NCBI GenBank assembly: GCA_004794655.1
Contig: SMMW01000650.1
Coordinates: 930,001 to 994,000 of the forward strand
Direction: 5' to 3'
DNA length: 64,000 nt
From: Marisa cornuarietis
Lineage: Eukaryota; Mollusca; Gastropoda; Architaenioglossa; Ampullariidae
The position numbers were made by a program, and so were the translations under genes. Each line of letters begins with the position of its first letter. The first letter of the stretch is position 1. The notes under the pieces are model-generated. The model was not told where the DNA came from and did not search any database. It saw only the letters and a list, made by a program, of their open reading frames with translations. This document shows, piece after piece, positions 48,301-63,300 of the stretch.

Positions 48301-51300
48301 CAGGATCTAAAAAGAAGTTGAAAAAGTCGGACTCTTCCTCATCACTAGCATCGACAGCCTCCATGTCATCCATAGCTTCTTCAGCATCTGTTGCCACGGC
48401 AACATCTACTTCTACTGTAGCCAGCATTGCCACTAATGCTAGCACTGTTGATACAGGCATTGGAACGGGCTCAGATGAAACAACGCCAAGCACTGCTAGC
48501 TCTGACAAAAAGGAGGAGGATAATGCATGGGTGAGCTGATATAAGGCTTTTCTAACATTTGATAGTAACCTACCAAATTTATTCCTTCCAAAAGCTGAAA
48601 ATACCAGCAAATAATAAAGTTTATCCATAGACTTTGTTTGATGATTAGAACAATGGTTAACTTATTTAAAACTCTTGTCCATGTATAGCTTCCTCTTTGT
48701 GACTGCACCTTAGACATGCAGTACCTATGTGTGTGACAGACTGTATTTTTTAAACACAGGTAATTCAAACATGAAACGGGGGTTGGGGGGTCATTAAATA
48801 TGTTAGATGCATTTGGAGATGCTTCAGCTATCTCCATTAGACCATAAAGAAGCAACTTGAACAAATAAGACTGCTCTAAACTGATAAGAAAAAATCTGCA
48901 AGGTGGTCTGAAAATGTGAGAGAGTTTAGGTCGGAGTTATCATTGCAGAATTTTTTTGTAATAAACTAGAGCAGAGACGCTAAAGAGAGAAGGACTAGTA
49001 TCTCAAGCGTGGGAACAGATTACTTGCAACGCGCATGCGTTGGACTAAGTCATTGCCACGTTTTTTCCGGTTGCTTTTTACACAGTGTGTCACAGAGCTG
49101 TTAATATGTTAAATAATTTGATAAGATAACACAACGCATGAGGTGAATCTCTTCAAAACAACATTGTTAAAAAAATCAATAAATAAGGATTTAAATATGT
49201 TACAGAATAAATGGAGTTTAAGCTACGTTCGTTAGAGCCTTAGTCTGAATCAGTCCTGAATTAAATTCATTGAATTAAAAAGAAACAATTAACTCGCTTC
49301 AAACCACTTTCTGTAACCACTTAGAAAGGCAATGATCGAGAGAGCGAGAGCTTGCTGACATAGCTATCTTCTTGACTTTGAAATAAATACATATACTGCG
49401 ATACAACGCTGTTTGAGCAAAGATATTTTACATTATGATTCATATATTAATATATAATAAACAAAGCAATTTCTTGAACTGGAAATTCAGTAATAAAAAT
49501 GTGGGCTTTTTTTGGTACCTGGTCAATATTTATTTTATTTGGGGGTCTAAAATCCTCTTACATTTTCTGGATGGGAAATATGGGTGCACATAAATGAAGA
49601 TACATGCAGTTACATGCTCGGGGATATTTTTTTGTAGAACACAGACCAACATGTGATGGGTAGAAAGATGAAATTCCTGTGATTAATAAAAAATGTTTGA
49701 GAGTTCACCAAAATTAAAACTGTTTTGCTCTTTAAATTTATGGGTGTGAGTATGAAGCTTTTATTAATTACCTTTTATACTTTATAACAGCTTTAACTGA
49801 AAATTCATTTTTTCACAGGTAGGGGATGCATTTGAAGAATATGAGGCAGGCCTGATGGAGCATGGGCCTAAAATGGTGATCTTAAATACAATAGTAGAAG
49901 AGTGTCTCAAAGTGGGAGACAAAATCTTGGTCTTTAGGTAAACTCATTTGTCTTTTTAATTCCCTTAATGAAGAAAATGAGTCTTTTCTTTACTATTGCC
50001 ATTAAAAAGCTTCATTGACTTATTTGCTATGTTTTGCCGAGGCCACTAACATTGCGACTAACCAGCGATTGCATTTGTTGGATGAAAGCATGAAGGAAAG
50101 ATTGTTTTGCTTTGCTTAAGGAAAATGCAATTTAGAACTATCTCAGCTAAAGTGTTTGGGGTGAAAGAAATGAGAGATGAGCATATAATTGACGGCATAA
50201 CTAATGAGAAAATTAAGCTTTACTTCATGAATACCTCGCATTTTGTTTTTAGCCAAAGTCTGTCCACGCTTGATACTATAGAAGAGTTCTTATCAAAGCA
50301 AAAAGTGCCACGTCCAGACATAGACGAAAACTGGGCTAAGGGCAGATCGTATTTACGTGAGTACTGTGTGGCCAACATATCTTGTTAATACTGTTCTACC
50401 CATTTTGATTTCTTGATTTTGAAAAATTAGTCCACCTCTTTTCTGTCTCTTGTTTTGTTATAAATGTTTGTGATGTCAGAGGAGAACTATATTGTTGGAA
50501 CTCTGGATAAAATTGTTCAATATCTTAATGTTAGTTTTTCACTAAATGTTACACAGAGTAATAAGACAGTAACTGTTCTTTCTTTGCTAAATGATACAGT
50601 GAATATTAAGGCAATTTGTGCATCTTTTGACAGGGCTTGATGGCAGCACCTCTGGTACGGAAAGAGAACGGCTCATTAATGAGTTCAACCATCCTGACAA
50701 CAAAACTGCCTGGGTCTTTCTTCTGTCCACTCGGTTAGAGCACCATTTTGTCGATTGTACAAAATGTTAAGGAGCACATCTCATCAGCTAATACATTTTA
50801 TTCAGCCTCTTTTACTGTCTCGGTTAAGGACTTTTGCCTATGTTGATATGTAAACATGTCAGTTTAAAGGTAGAGATTTTTCCTCTGCTGTTTAGTTCTG
50901 CCATATTTGTTTGTGGTGAATATGTTGACTTTCGATTGTTTGAATTAAATATTCATACAAAAGATTAGTGCTTGGTGTATCCTAAATATTTTTTGTCTTA
51001 AGCAAAACTTTATCTTATGTTGCAGAGCTGGGTGCCTGGGTATAAACCTGATAGGTGCTAATCGTGTCATTGTGCTTGACGCATCCTGGAACCCTTGCCA
51101 TGATTGTCAGGCTGTGTGCCGTGTGTACCGCTTTGGACAGACAAAGCCTTGTTTCATTTATCGACTTGTTACAGAGAATACGCTAGAGCGCAATATTTAT
51201 GATCGTCAGATCACCAAGCAGGGGATGTCAGGTAAGTAATGAGCAGTTTTGAGCTTCTGTTCTCTGATTTAGCACTCAACAATCTTGGGAATCCAAGGAT

Positions 51301-54300
51301 ATCTTACTTATCTTTGCATTATGCAATCTTTACCTTAATGTCTGCTCTTGTTTAGTCATATGATTATATGGTTATATGTTTTGCATTTACAGATCGTGTT
51401 ATTGATGAGATGAACCCAGACAATCACTTTTCTAAGGGTCAACTGGAGAACTTACTTAAGAGCGAGGTATGTGCATATTGCATGGTCATTTGTATAAAAT
51501 CTGAGGCGCGCGCGCACACACACACACACACATACAGATTAAGAGCCATGCATGACCATGATCAAATAAAAAAGGTTTTTCTTTCTTGCTTTCCAGGACA
51601 AAGATCATCCATACTTGGATTTCAGCTGTTCCGATGATGTGTATGATGATGCTGTGCTTGTTAGTGTTTTGAAAAAGCAAGGTCAATGGCTGACTAAGGT
51701 ACTACCTTAATTAAATATTAAAACTGTAAAAACTAAACAAAAATTTTTTAACATTTTTTAAAAATTCCTTTTTGTGGTGGGTTATGTAGATTTCCATCAT
51801 ATTAAAGAAATATGTAGGAAATATGTGGTTGATGTTTATCAGACATACTTGACAGCATAAACTATATTCTTTATCATCTTTCTTTCCCCTTCTACCTTTT
51901 TCCTTCCCCATGTATTACTTCTTTGGTGATTGTTTTAGGAACCGTTCTCACATGAGTCTTTGCTGATTGATCGCAAAGAGCTGAGGCTGAGCAAGAGAGA
52001 AAAGCAGCTAGCTAAGGAGGGCTATGCAAGAGACAAGCGAATGAACATCTCATACAGCCGCCCTTCCTATGCTGCGTATTATCCTGGGGGTGGTAGCCAG
52101 TAAGAACTTTGGCATTGGTGTACACCGTTTTTTTTTTCCTCTGAGCTGTAAGAAATTTTTAGAAAATAGGCGTAAATACAGTGAACATAAAAAAATTTAA
52201 ATAAGGTAGAATTTTATGCATACTTCAAAAATGCAGGGTAATGTTTGTTTTATAAAGTTTTGTAGTGTTGTTTTGATTTGTTACATGGGTGAGATTTGTT
52301 AAATTTCTTTAAGTGATGTGCAGTTTTTTTCAATTACTGAAAAGTGACCCCAGTGACATACAGTTTCATTGTAACCTTGTAGGATGTATATTCGCCGAGG
52401 ACCTGTGTCTCGTCCAATTGCCAGTGTCCGGCCAATGATGTCTACACCAGTCCCAAGGCCAACAATTCAGGTGGTCAAACCAGGGGTGACTGTTCACCAG
52501 GTCATCACGACTACAGGTCTGTATATTTGCTATTTATGATGTGCGGCAAAAGCTTCTGCTTTTTAAGTCTTCCACTTCCTTCGCTAAACAGGAAAGAATA
52601 AATGTGTATGTATATATATATAAAGTCAAGGAATAGATGTTTATGTGTGGGTGTGTGTGTATATATATATAATGTCCAGGAATAAACTTTTTCAAAATGT
52701 TTCCTTCCTTTTTTTTTTTAATAAACAGATATTCTTTTGCCTGGAACTACCACCACAACATCTTCAGGAACGCCACAACCCAACAAAATTGCATCAGGAC
52801 AAAAGATCTTGGTCATCAAGACGCCAAAAGGGGTTTACATTCGCACAAATGATGGCAAGATGTTTGCCGTGCGCTCTAAGGCCGGTAATGGGGACGGCGA
52901 TGGCACCACAGAAACTGCATCAACATCAACTGTCAGTTCAGGTGTGAACACCACCACCACTGTGACAGCGGCCACTACAGGTTTGTTAGTAAGCATGCAG
53001 CCGTTTTGTGCTTTTCTCTAATTAATGAATGGTGCATTGTTAACTCTGCAACTTTGCCCACATCTGTAGTGAAGTGACAACCAAGTTTGCTAGGCAGACT
53101 AAGGTTTTGGGTCATGTTTTCATTTTGGACAAAAAAGAAGGAAAACAGTGTCGCTCATCTGATTTCCATGAAGTAATTTGACATTTAAAATTTATTTTAT
53201 GCTACCATTATATCTCTTCCTGTATCACATTATTTTTTGGAATTTAATGCATCTTGTATCAAAGACATAAGAGCAGAGGGCAAGAGTTGACCATGTGTCA
53301 TAATTAGAAGTAGAATAAAGTTTTGTGTGGCATGTATATGTTGTAGAATATACTATTTTTGGTAGTACGTTCCTTTCTTTGAGTACTTACCAGATGACTA
53401 TGTGGAGTTGCCTTACTAGCTACCCATTTCAAAGTTATCAAAGAAAGGAATTTTACTCCCAGTATGGTATATTTCTGTGAGAAGTGTATGTCCTGGTCAA
53501 GCTGCTTGCATGTTGGGGTAAGAAACCTACGAAGGTTCTGTTGTTGTTGTGTTGTTGTCGGTCACTCAAATGGATACGCCTGCCTCTTGTACAAATGATG
53601 CTGTGCGCCGCAGGTCCTCCAGACTGCCGTGTAGCTTCCTTGATATCGGCGTCTCATCAGTCCAGATGCGGTGTCTGAGGTCTTCGTGTATGGGGCATTC
53701 TTGCAGTAGATGTTTTGTTGTCTGGCTGTCTGTCTGGCACGGGCATCTGTCCGTCTGGCCGATCCGGAGTTTGGTGTATAGGTGGTGATTGAGACGGTTG
53801 TGGCCTGTCCTCAGTCTGAAAATAATGACCTGTTCGGCCCTTGTGAGCAGGTAGTATGGGTCGTTCTGGTTGAAACGTGGGTGCTGCTGTAGCCATTTGT
53901 TATGCTGTTTGGCCTTGATGATGGTTTTGACTTCATTGAAGGTGGTGGACTTGTCTTGCTGCTCTTTTGTGGATCCTTCCTTGGCAAGAGTGTCTGCGGC
54001 TTCGTTGCCAAATACACCGCAGTGGGAGGGAATCCACTGTAAGACGACTGTGTGGTTTCTGCATAAGGAGGAGAGAGCAGTGGTCAGGGCGTTCAATTCC
54101 TTGTCTCTGGCAGTCTGTAAGGCCTGTAGAACAGATAGTGCATCTGTAAAGAAGACGATTTTGTTGGAGGTGTCTGGGCTGTTCTCAATGTGGGTGGCAC
54201 CGGTCTGAATGGCCACTACTTCCGCTTTGAAGTTGGTGGAATAGAGGCCGGTTGTGAGGGAGAGGCGGTCTTCTTTTCCTCCTGGATACCGAATGAAGAT

Positions 54301-57300
54301 TCCGGCACCACCCTTCTTCACGGCTTGTTCCGCTGATCCGTCAGTGTACACATGAGTCCACTGGTCTTGTGGGAAGTTGCTGTGGATATACTCCAGAGTA
54401 CAGGACTTTTTCGCAGTGTCGTCTTGGGAATCTTTCTTGCCGACACCATGGATGTTGCAGTGGATCAGGGGGAAAGCAGATTCATTCCATGCTGGGTTTG
54501 TCCGGTATAGGGGGATCTCTCTGGGGTCTTGTTCCAAGATATCTTGGTGTTTTCGTTCAAGGATCCTCGTCTGATGGATGAAACTTCCCCTTTTCAGCCT
54601 TCCCTTCGTCGGCTGAGCCAGCCTGATTCTCATGGGGTGATTTGGAAGTCTCTTGAACTTGGCGGCTTGGACGAGTATCTTTGTATCACGTCGGTCCTCG
54701 AGTGGTTCCAACCCTGTGATTGTTTCCAGTTCCTGTATGGGCGTAGATTTCATGGCTCCAGTGATGAGTCTGGTTGCTTGGTTCTGAACCTTGCTGATCT
54801 TTTCAAAGTTGGATTTTGCTGCCGTGCCCCATGCTGTCATGCCATACTCTAGGACTGGTCTAACCCTTCCGGTGTACAGCTTCTTGAGGATTTTGTCATC
54901 CGCGCCCCAGTTCGTGCCAGCCAACTTCTTCATAAGTGCAAGTCGCTCCTTGGCTCTGGCTTCAACCTTCTTGGTCTGAGGTTTCCACGTAAGTCTCTTG
55001 TCGAAGGTCACCCCAAGGTAAGTAGGGTTGTCCTCCAGTGGGAGGATCTGTCCATCGAACTTCAGAGTGGCCTTCTGTTCCCTAGTGGACAGACTAAAGA
55101 TAGTGTAGGTGGTCTTTTTGGGGTTGATTTTGACAAGCCATCTCTTCGTCCAATCCTGTAGGACATTTAGTGTCTCTTGGAGTCGGTAGTTGGCAGTTGT
55201 CAGGTGTTCTTCTGTGCACCAGAGGACCAGGTCGTCTGCGTATATGGCTCCTTGGACATTTCGGGGGAGGTCCTTGATGATGTCGTTTATGAAGACAAGG
55301 AACAAGGTAGGGCTGAGTACTCCTCCTTGAGGAACTCCTTCTCTCAGCGTCTTCTTTCGGCTGTATGTTCCGCCGACATGGACTCTGGCCTTCCTATTTG
55401 TCAGGTATTGAGAGATCCATTGGTACATGCAGCCGGATATGCCACACTTCTGGAGTTTCAGCCTCAATCCATCTTTCCAGACCTTGTCAAAGGCCTTTTC
55501 CATGTCTATCCACACCGTCAGCGTGTGCTTCTTGTCCTGGAAGCCATCTTCAATCTTCTGGGCGATGTATGTAACCTGGTCTTCAGTTGAGCGATGTTGT
55601 CTGAAGCCTGCTTGTTCTGGTATAAAGATGTTGTTCTTTTCCAAGTGCCATGATAATCTGGAGTTAATGAGGCGCTCCATTAACTTGCCCACACAACTGG
55701 TGAGGCTTATGGGTCTGTAACTGTCCACCTTCGCTCGATCTTTGCCTTTCTTGTGGACGGGTACCATGTCTGCTTCTCGCCAGATTTGTGGGACGTGGCC
55801 GCTGTTCCAGCTGTTGTTGAAGAGGTCGAGGAGTTTGGTCTTGGCTCGTGGGCCCAGGTGTTGCAGCATTTCGTTGGTGACCTTGTCTGGACCAGGGGAT
55901 TTCTTCTGACTTAGGGTCCTGACTGCTTCTTCAAATTCTTTCATGTTGAATAGTTTGTTCATGTAGTCTTCCTGGTGTTTTCTCTGTCTAAATTCTCTTC
56001 TTTCTTCATGGACTTGCTGCTTCTTTTCTTCTGGTACTGTGATGCTGCTGACCTCTTCATAGTTGTCAATGAATGCGTTTGCTGCTTTTCTACCTGTTAG
56101 TATATCTTGTTCTTGTTGTATGACAATCGGTGCACTTCTAGTATCTTCATCATTCATAGCCCTTACCAGCTTCCATAACTTGTTTCCTTCTCTGTCTAGG
56201 TTCAGTTTCTCCGTCTTTTCTCTCCAGCTCTTTCTTGTAGCTTCGTTGTAGGCTTTTCTGTATTTAGCGCTTGATTCTTTCAGTGCTATGTTGTTTTCTA
56301 TGGTGGGGTCATTCTCAACCTTTTTCCTGGTCTTGGAGACTTCATCTTCTAATTCTTGGAGTTCCTCTGTCCAATACGGCCTGTAATTCTGTCGTGCGCC
56401 TCGAGGTATTGTTTCTGAAGCAGCTTTGATGATCGCCTTGTTGAATGCATCAATGGCACGGTTGATGTTCTGATCCGCCGCACGAAGGTTCTGAATCCCT
56501 AAACTTGGATCCAGAATTTATCCTTAACCTCTTGCTCATATTGCACCAATACCATTTTCTGCACACTGCCAGACACATGAACACAAGCACTCTCACTCAC
56601 ACACACACACACGCACACTCTCACACATACTCGCCCACAAATCCTACCAGCACAGCAGCAACAGGTTACCCCCAACACACAAAGTGCAAGATGTAAGCGT
56701 CCCCTCCAAAGTCTGTAATTAATAATTGTCAAAGTCAGGGCCGGTGACCTGCCCAGTCCACTGTCATTCTGTGTTAAAGTTATCCATATGCACACAATGG
56801 CCTGCTAGGCATGTGAGTACTACTCTCTTCATATATGCACATGCGTACACGCACTGGAAATCGATGATCCTCCCTAGAAACATCTTGTAGCTGGCAGAAT
56901 GTAAGACAAACACTTATGCCCTAACTGACAAAACTTGATGAAAGGGTATGAAGCAAGTCAGCTTGTCCTACTGAAGTCATCCTCATTGTCTCCTCAACCC
57001 TCATCTATTTGTCATACATCAACTCTGAATCAGATCTAATTAGAAACATGCACACACAAGTCTAAAGCCTCTATGACACGTGCCGCAAGTGTTTCTTTAA
57101 AGATACCGGATTAACGAGTCATATGAGGAGGGAGGGAAGCCTGGTGTTGCAAATAAGCAACCAGGACCAAACATTGAAGAGAAAGAAGAAAGTGTGCCAT
57201 ATCCGATTTGAATGGTAGAAGGACATTTAGAAAATTCAAGCTGTCGCACAGACACACCCACGCTGTAACTATGCAGCAACTTGCTTCACCATGTAGGCAG

Positions 57301-60300
57301 CCAGTCCAAGGTGCAATGGTTAGCACCAATACAGTGAAGGTCGGCTGTCCTGGGTTCAGCTCTCATCTTCGGCATGCTGTTCTTTTGCTGTGTGTGGCGT
57401 TTGGCTGCTTTGCCTTGATATGGTCTTGGTTGCTAGCTCCACGTAAAACACCAATACCTTGCCCCTTCAGCATGTAGGCAAGGGACAAATCATTTCTGGC
57501 TGTCTAGCATTACCTCTAACCTAAGGTGACCAGACGTTTCGGGAGCAAAAGCGGGACGCGTGCCGATGATGGTGTCATCACCGACAAAAAGTGCCGAAAA
57601 AAGAGGGGGGGGTGGGGACCTTGGGAATTGAGGGGATGTGGGCCCGCTGCTGGCACTGCAACCTCTAGGCCCTAAGCAAGAGATGTCAGAGGTGCTTGTT
57701 TTCGTAGCTATGTAACGACTCAGTGAATCTTTCTCTTCCCGTTTCTCCATCACCAAACAAACTACATTAGTCTACAATTATAACTCTACACCAGGGGTGG
57801 GCAAAGTACGGCCCATGGATGTCTTAATCGGCCCGTCTGCCAAAATGTGAAGTGCACTTTATTTCATTAAAAAAAAATTCTGCCTAGGTTAATTTGCTTG
57901 AAATTTATTTTATCAAGTACAACAGAGTTAGAAATCGTCAGTCGTAACATTCAAACACAATCAACAAAGTACAAAGATAACAAATAACACGGCTGACATG
58001 TCTAATGGAGTCATTAGCATTGGGTCTCAAAAGTAAAGCTGGCTTTAAAGTTTTATTGTGAGCGAATTCAAACAGCTTCACTTTACACAATAAATTCGTT
58101 AAGTGAACGCCATTATGTACTCATTTGTTGTCCATTCCATTATCACTAAGTTTGTTGTGTAGTCACCTGGTCTGGAGATTTTGGTATTTTACCAGCTCGC
58201 AGCATTGCTAAGAATTTTCCAAAAAGAAAACTTTGCACGCTGGTCTACACAGTAGATCCTTGATACCATATTATTCTGTGTAATACTATCGCAGCCAGCA
58301 AAAATGGCAAAATAAAACACATTATTGCAAAACCGTTTTTCAAACTGCTGTCCCGAAAACATCAACACTCTGAAGGAGTAGCACTACTCCTCAATAGGAA
58401 AACTGAAAAGACACTGGTGGAATGGAAGCCTTATGGACCCAGGCTTCTGAGAGCAAGATTCCATTCAAAGTACACCAAGCTGACAGTGCTAGTTTGCTAT
58501 GCACCAACAGAAGACTCCGAGGCAGAAGACAAGGATGCTTTTTACGATCAGCTCCAGGCAGCCACGGAGAGCGTCCGAGCCCATGATATGTTGCTCATCA
58601 CCGGTGATCTCAATGCCAAGTTGGGAAGTGACAATACCTGCAGGGAGCATATCATGGGCAAGCATGGAATTGGAACCATAAATGACAACGGAGAGAGACT
58701 GGCAGACTTTTGTGAAGAAAACAATCTACTGATTGGAGGCACACTCTTCCAACACAAAGACATCCACAAGGCAACGTGGACATCACCAGACGGGATCACA
58801 AAGAACCAGATAGACCATGTCATCATCAACCGAAGATGGAGGAGCTCACTTCAAGATGTCAGAGCCTACAGAGGAGCACGTTGCCAGTGACCACACTCTT
58901 GTGATAGCCACAGTTTCTCTGAAGCTACGTCGATCGCGAGGAAAACAGGCACGTCAGCAGAGAGTGGACTCCGGCAGACTGAAGGACCCAGCCACCAAAC
59001 AGGGCTTTGTAGTGGAAGTTAAGAACAGGTTCCAGGCACTGGGGGACCAACAGGAGATGAACTTAGAGGACTTCAATCGAGTCTTACAGGAAACAGGAGA
59101 GAAAATACTGGGCTTCCAACGAAAAAAGAAAGAACAGTGGATCAGAGAAGAGACATGGAAAAGGATAGAAGAGAGAAAGTCAACCAAGCAGAAAATCAAC
59201 AACACCAGATCTGAACGTCTGAAGGAACAACACAGACAAAGATATACAGAAATAAACAAAGAGGTAAAGAGGATGATCAAAACTGACAAAAGGGACTACA
59301 TAGAGAAACTTGCAGATGAAGCAGAAGAAGCAGCACGACAAAATGACCTGAAGACACTGTATAAAATCAATAAACAGCTAAACAACAGGTTCAAAAACAA
59401 TGAGGTACCAGTGAAAGACATGAACGGAAATGTTGTCCAGGGAGAGGCAGAAAAACTACAGCGCTGGAGGGAACATTTTGAGTCGGTTCTGAACAGGCCA
59501 GACCCCCCTCAGCTTGCAGACATCCAGCCAGCAGATACAGACCTTGACATCTGCACAGACCTGCCAAGCCTGGAAGAAGTGACAGCAGCAATCAAGGCAA
59601 TGAAAAGCGGCAAAGCACCAGGGGCAGATGGAATAACAGCAGAGATGTTGAAAGCAGATGTGAATGTGACAGCTCCCATGTTGACTGAAATCTTCAGGCA
59701 AGTTTGGGAATCAGGACAGATCCCCGATGCGTGGAAGACAGGCCTTATCTTCAAGTTACCCAAGAAAGGAGATCTTGGAGACTGTAATAACTGGAGGGGT
59801 ATAACACTTTTTTCCATCACCAGCAAGGTCTTCAGCAAGATTGTTTTGTCAAGACTGACAGCAACCGTTGAGAAAGACCTCCGGCCTCAGCAAGCAGGAT
59901 TTCGCCCTGGGCGATCCTGCTCTGAACTCATTTTCACTCTGCGTCAGATTCTGGAGCAGAGCAATGAGTGGAATGCACCGCTGTACATCAACTTCATCGA
60001 CCTGGAGAAGGCTTTTGACAGCATCCACTGCGAGTCCTTATGGAAGATCCTGAGGCATTATGGAGTCCCTGCGAAACTTGTCCAGGTCGTTGGAATGCTG
60101 TACAGTGATTTCAGATCTCAGGTGGTCTGTGACACGGAGCTCACAGCCCCCTTCAACGTCAGCACTGGGGTGAAGCAGGGCTGCATTCTGTTGCCGTTCC
60201 TTTTCATCCTGGCCATGGACTGGATCATGGGGAAGCGGATGGCCGAGTGGTTAGAGCGCTGGCGTCCGAACCGAGAGCGCGCTGGTTCAATTCCCGATAA

Positions 60301-63300
60301 GCACAGCAAACTTCCCCCCAGTCGACCCAGCTGACGGGAATGGGTACCTGACTCCATAGAGGGTTGGGGAAGGTAAGGCAGCGAGGGAGAGGAGATTGGC
60401 ACCACCCTCATGTAAAAGCTGGCCCCGAGAAAAGTGGGGTCTCTAACACCTCACTCCCCAACGACCTGAAAAGGTTATGGGATGACCTTTACCTTTTTTT
60501 ACTGGATCATGAAGAATTCCACTGATAGAGAGAGGAGAGGGATCAAATGGACCATGACTATGACAGCAACAACAATGCTGGAGAAAACAAATGCCTTCTC
60601 AGAAACAGCTGGAAACCTTGGCTTGAAGGTCAGCGCAAAGAAAACAAAAAGTATGAGAGTGAACGCCACAGTCCAAGAAAACATCAAACTAAATGGAGAA
60701 GAGATTGAGGAAGTTGACAGTTTTACCTATCTTGGGTCCAAGATGTCCAACACCGGGGATGTGGAGGTGGAGATTCGAGCCCGACTGGCGAAAGCCAGCC
60801 AAGCCTTCGCCTCACTCAGGAGCACATGGAAGGCAAAAAACATCAGCCAGAAGACCAAGCTGAGAATTTTCAAGTCAAATGTGCTCAGCACCCTCCTTTA
60901 TGGATCAGAAACATGGAAGATGACCAAAAACATCGGTAACAGGCTTGACGTCTTCCAAAAGATGCCTCAGGCGCATACTTAACATCTTTTGGCCAAACAC
61001 CATCACCAATGAAGAACTCCACCAAAGAACTGAAACCGAGTCCATCACCACGCAGGTTCAACGAAGGCGTTGGCGATGGATTGGACATGTGCTCCGCCAG
61101 CAGACAGCAGACCTCTCCAGAATCGCCCTACGATGGACTCCAGACGGCCGAAGAAAACGAGGCCGCCCAAAGGAAACCTGGAGAAGAACAGTGGAAAGGG
61201 AGATGAAAGGAAAGGGCTGGACATGGGGTCGCCTGGAACGGGTCTCAGCCGATCGACATCAGTGGCGGGGTCTGGTTGAGGCCTTATGTGCAAATAGCAC
61301 GAAGAGGATTGATTGATTGATTGATTGTCCCGAAAACAGTTTGGCTTATAAATTGATCATGGTGGTGTCACGGGAAGTTTGGAGCAGGAGGATGAAAAAG
61401 AAGAGGTTAGCATGAGAAAGATAATTTAAGCACAAACTTCTATCACTGGACAGCTTGCAGACGATTTTTCCAGTTAACTATTAGAACGAGGCTTTTGACG
61501 ACTTTGCTTCCGGTTTATTCACATTCATTGCTTAAGTTCACTGAGACTAACAGCGGAGAACTTCGCAAGAGGCTAAGAGTGAGTCTCGGTAGACAGACAT
61601 CAATCCACCCTCCGTGATTTAAGTTTTAACTAGAGACGGTGGCCGTGCGATGGGCAGGTTAATGCCACTGGGAAGTGGGGGAACTCCGACAACCTTAAAC
61701 CAAAGAAGCTGACACCTTAGGAGGTACGATCAGACGACCACCACTATCGCCGTGCAATAAGACATCGGTCGGAAGGTCATTATCTTTCTGGTCATGCGTC
61801 AAACACCGGAGCCCGTAGAGCAATAAAAATTAAATAGGGATCGAAAGATTTTTAAATACAAGCAGGACATTTATCGACTTTTTATATGACTGTCCCGCCT
61901 AAATTGGGACGTCTGGTCACCTTATCTAACCTTATCACAAGGTGTCAGCTGCTGATGTGGTTTTTCTCTTACCACCTGTGCAGGGATGTTGATTTATTTT
62001 GCTCCCTGTTTATTGGTCAACTTTAACCAATCGGGAGTGGACAGTTGGAATTGTAGCTGGTAGGGTGAACTCTGCATAGCCATGTCAGGTGGTACAGTAC
62101 AGAGAAGAAATCTGAGTGCACATTTATATTTTTTTTCATATCCATTATCTTTGTTGTGGAAGCCTGTCTCATTCTTTACCAAATTAAGATAGAGCAAAAA
62201 GTTCTTTTGGAGGGTGGGTGGGGTTTACCCTTACTTTCATCCTTTTTGGTATTTTTGTAGAAAGCTTGCATGCCTAGCATCTTTTGTTCAATTGATCTCT
62301 AACTATGTGAATTAGTGGTTGGCCTGTGTTTTCATGTAGTAGAATAAGCGTACACACACATATATATCTAAGAGTATATGTATATGTATTTTGTTGCATG
62401 ACCTTGAAGGTGAAGAAATAGCCAGATCAATTTAACAAGTATGTGTGAGTGTGTATGTGGGTGTGGTATGGTGGTGATGGGAGGTTTGTTTTGTGACTAG
62501 AAGTAAGTCTCTAATAGAATAGGGCATGCATTTCAGTAGTTGATCAATTATAGATAACTTACTTATGCTTTGTTTATATTACAGTCTACTTTCAAAGCTT
62601 TTAAGTTAACGACATTATAGCACAAGCTCTGCCCCGAGAAGTTTAATGTGCCGAATTCTGATAAAGTATTCATCAATAATGTTTGTGCTTACCAGCAGTA
62701 GAAATCTTAGTTCATGTATAACATGTTTTGTATAAGACAGCTTGTCACAGACACACACACAAAATCAGTTTTGAAGGAAAAATTTATCACAAAACTCAAC
62801 CAGTGTGTATAAATTTCAGTACATTTGTATATAAAAAAAAACAACTTACCACTGCTCTGTGTAAAACATGATCCAAAATTATCATTTAGCACAGACATAC
62901 ATGACCGTTTGCCATTTTAAATGTGAGGAGGCAGTCATGAAGTATGTTGTGAAAATGTGCATACTTTGTTACACAAATCATGCATACATGTGAGATTATT
63001 ATTGCTTGTGTATGCAGTATTTGCATGGTTGTACTGTATGCACCTATATATATATATTTAGTATTGCGTACAGATACTCCAACCATTTTCATGAAGTGCT
63101 TAATGGACAGGGAGTGAAGGGGTGCCATAAAATATTCACAGAACATGTTAGGCTGGTAGTGCTTTCATTGTGAATAATAATTACTTTTGATTGGGTCGGA
63201 CTGCTGTACTTTTCAGACACTGCAAAATTGTCCTATTACTGAGTATGATTTGTTTTATTTTAGGTACAAAGACCCTCGTCACTACTGTGAGTGCACCTCC

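Larger units (their letters stand above)
57523..61924. mobile_element. hAT-like non-autonomous element split by nested insertions
   Basis: The ends aaggtgaccagacgt and acgtctggtcacctt are exact inverted copies. The 8-bp direct repeat tctaacct flanks the whole at 57515-57522 and 61925-61932. Removing the inserted MITE (57792-58243) and LINE (58362-61325) leaves roughly 1 kb of the element's own DNA, with no transposase ORF. The 8-bp duplication fits hAT; the terminal motif alone does not settle the family. Confidence 0.8.

Noticed and set aside
53870..55720. Plus-strand ORFs opposite the I-group LINE
   Set aside because: They are antisense shadows of its RT-RNase H frame.
60230..60300. Genuine tRNA gene (near-perfect A and B boxes)
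   Set aside because: It is flanked by an 11-bp target duplication, followed by a 200-bp body with a T-rich end, and inserted in a LINE ORF: a SINE head, not a tRNA gene.
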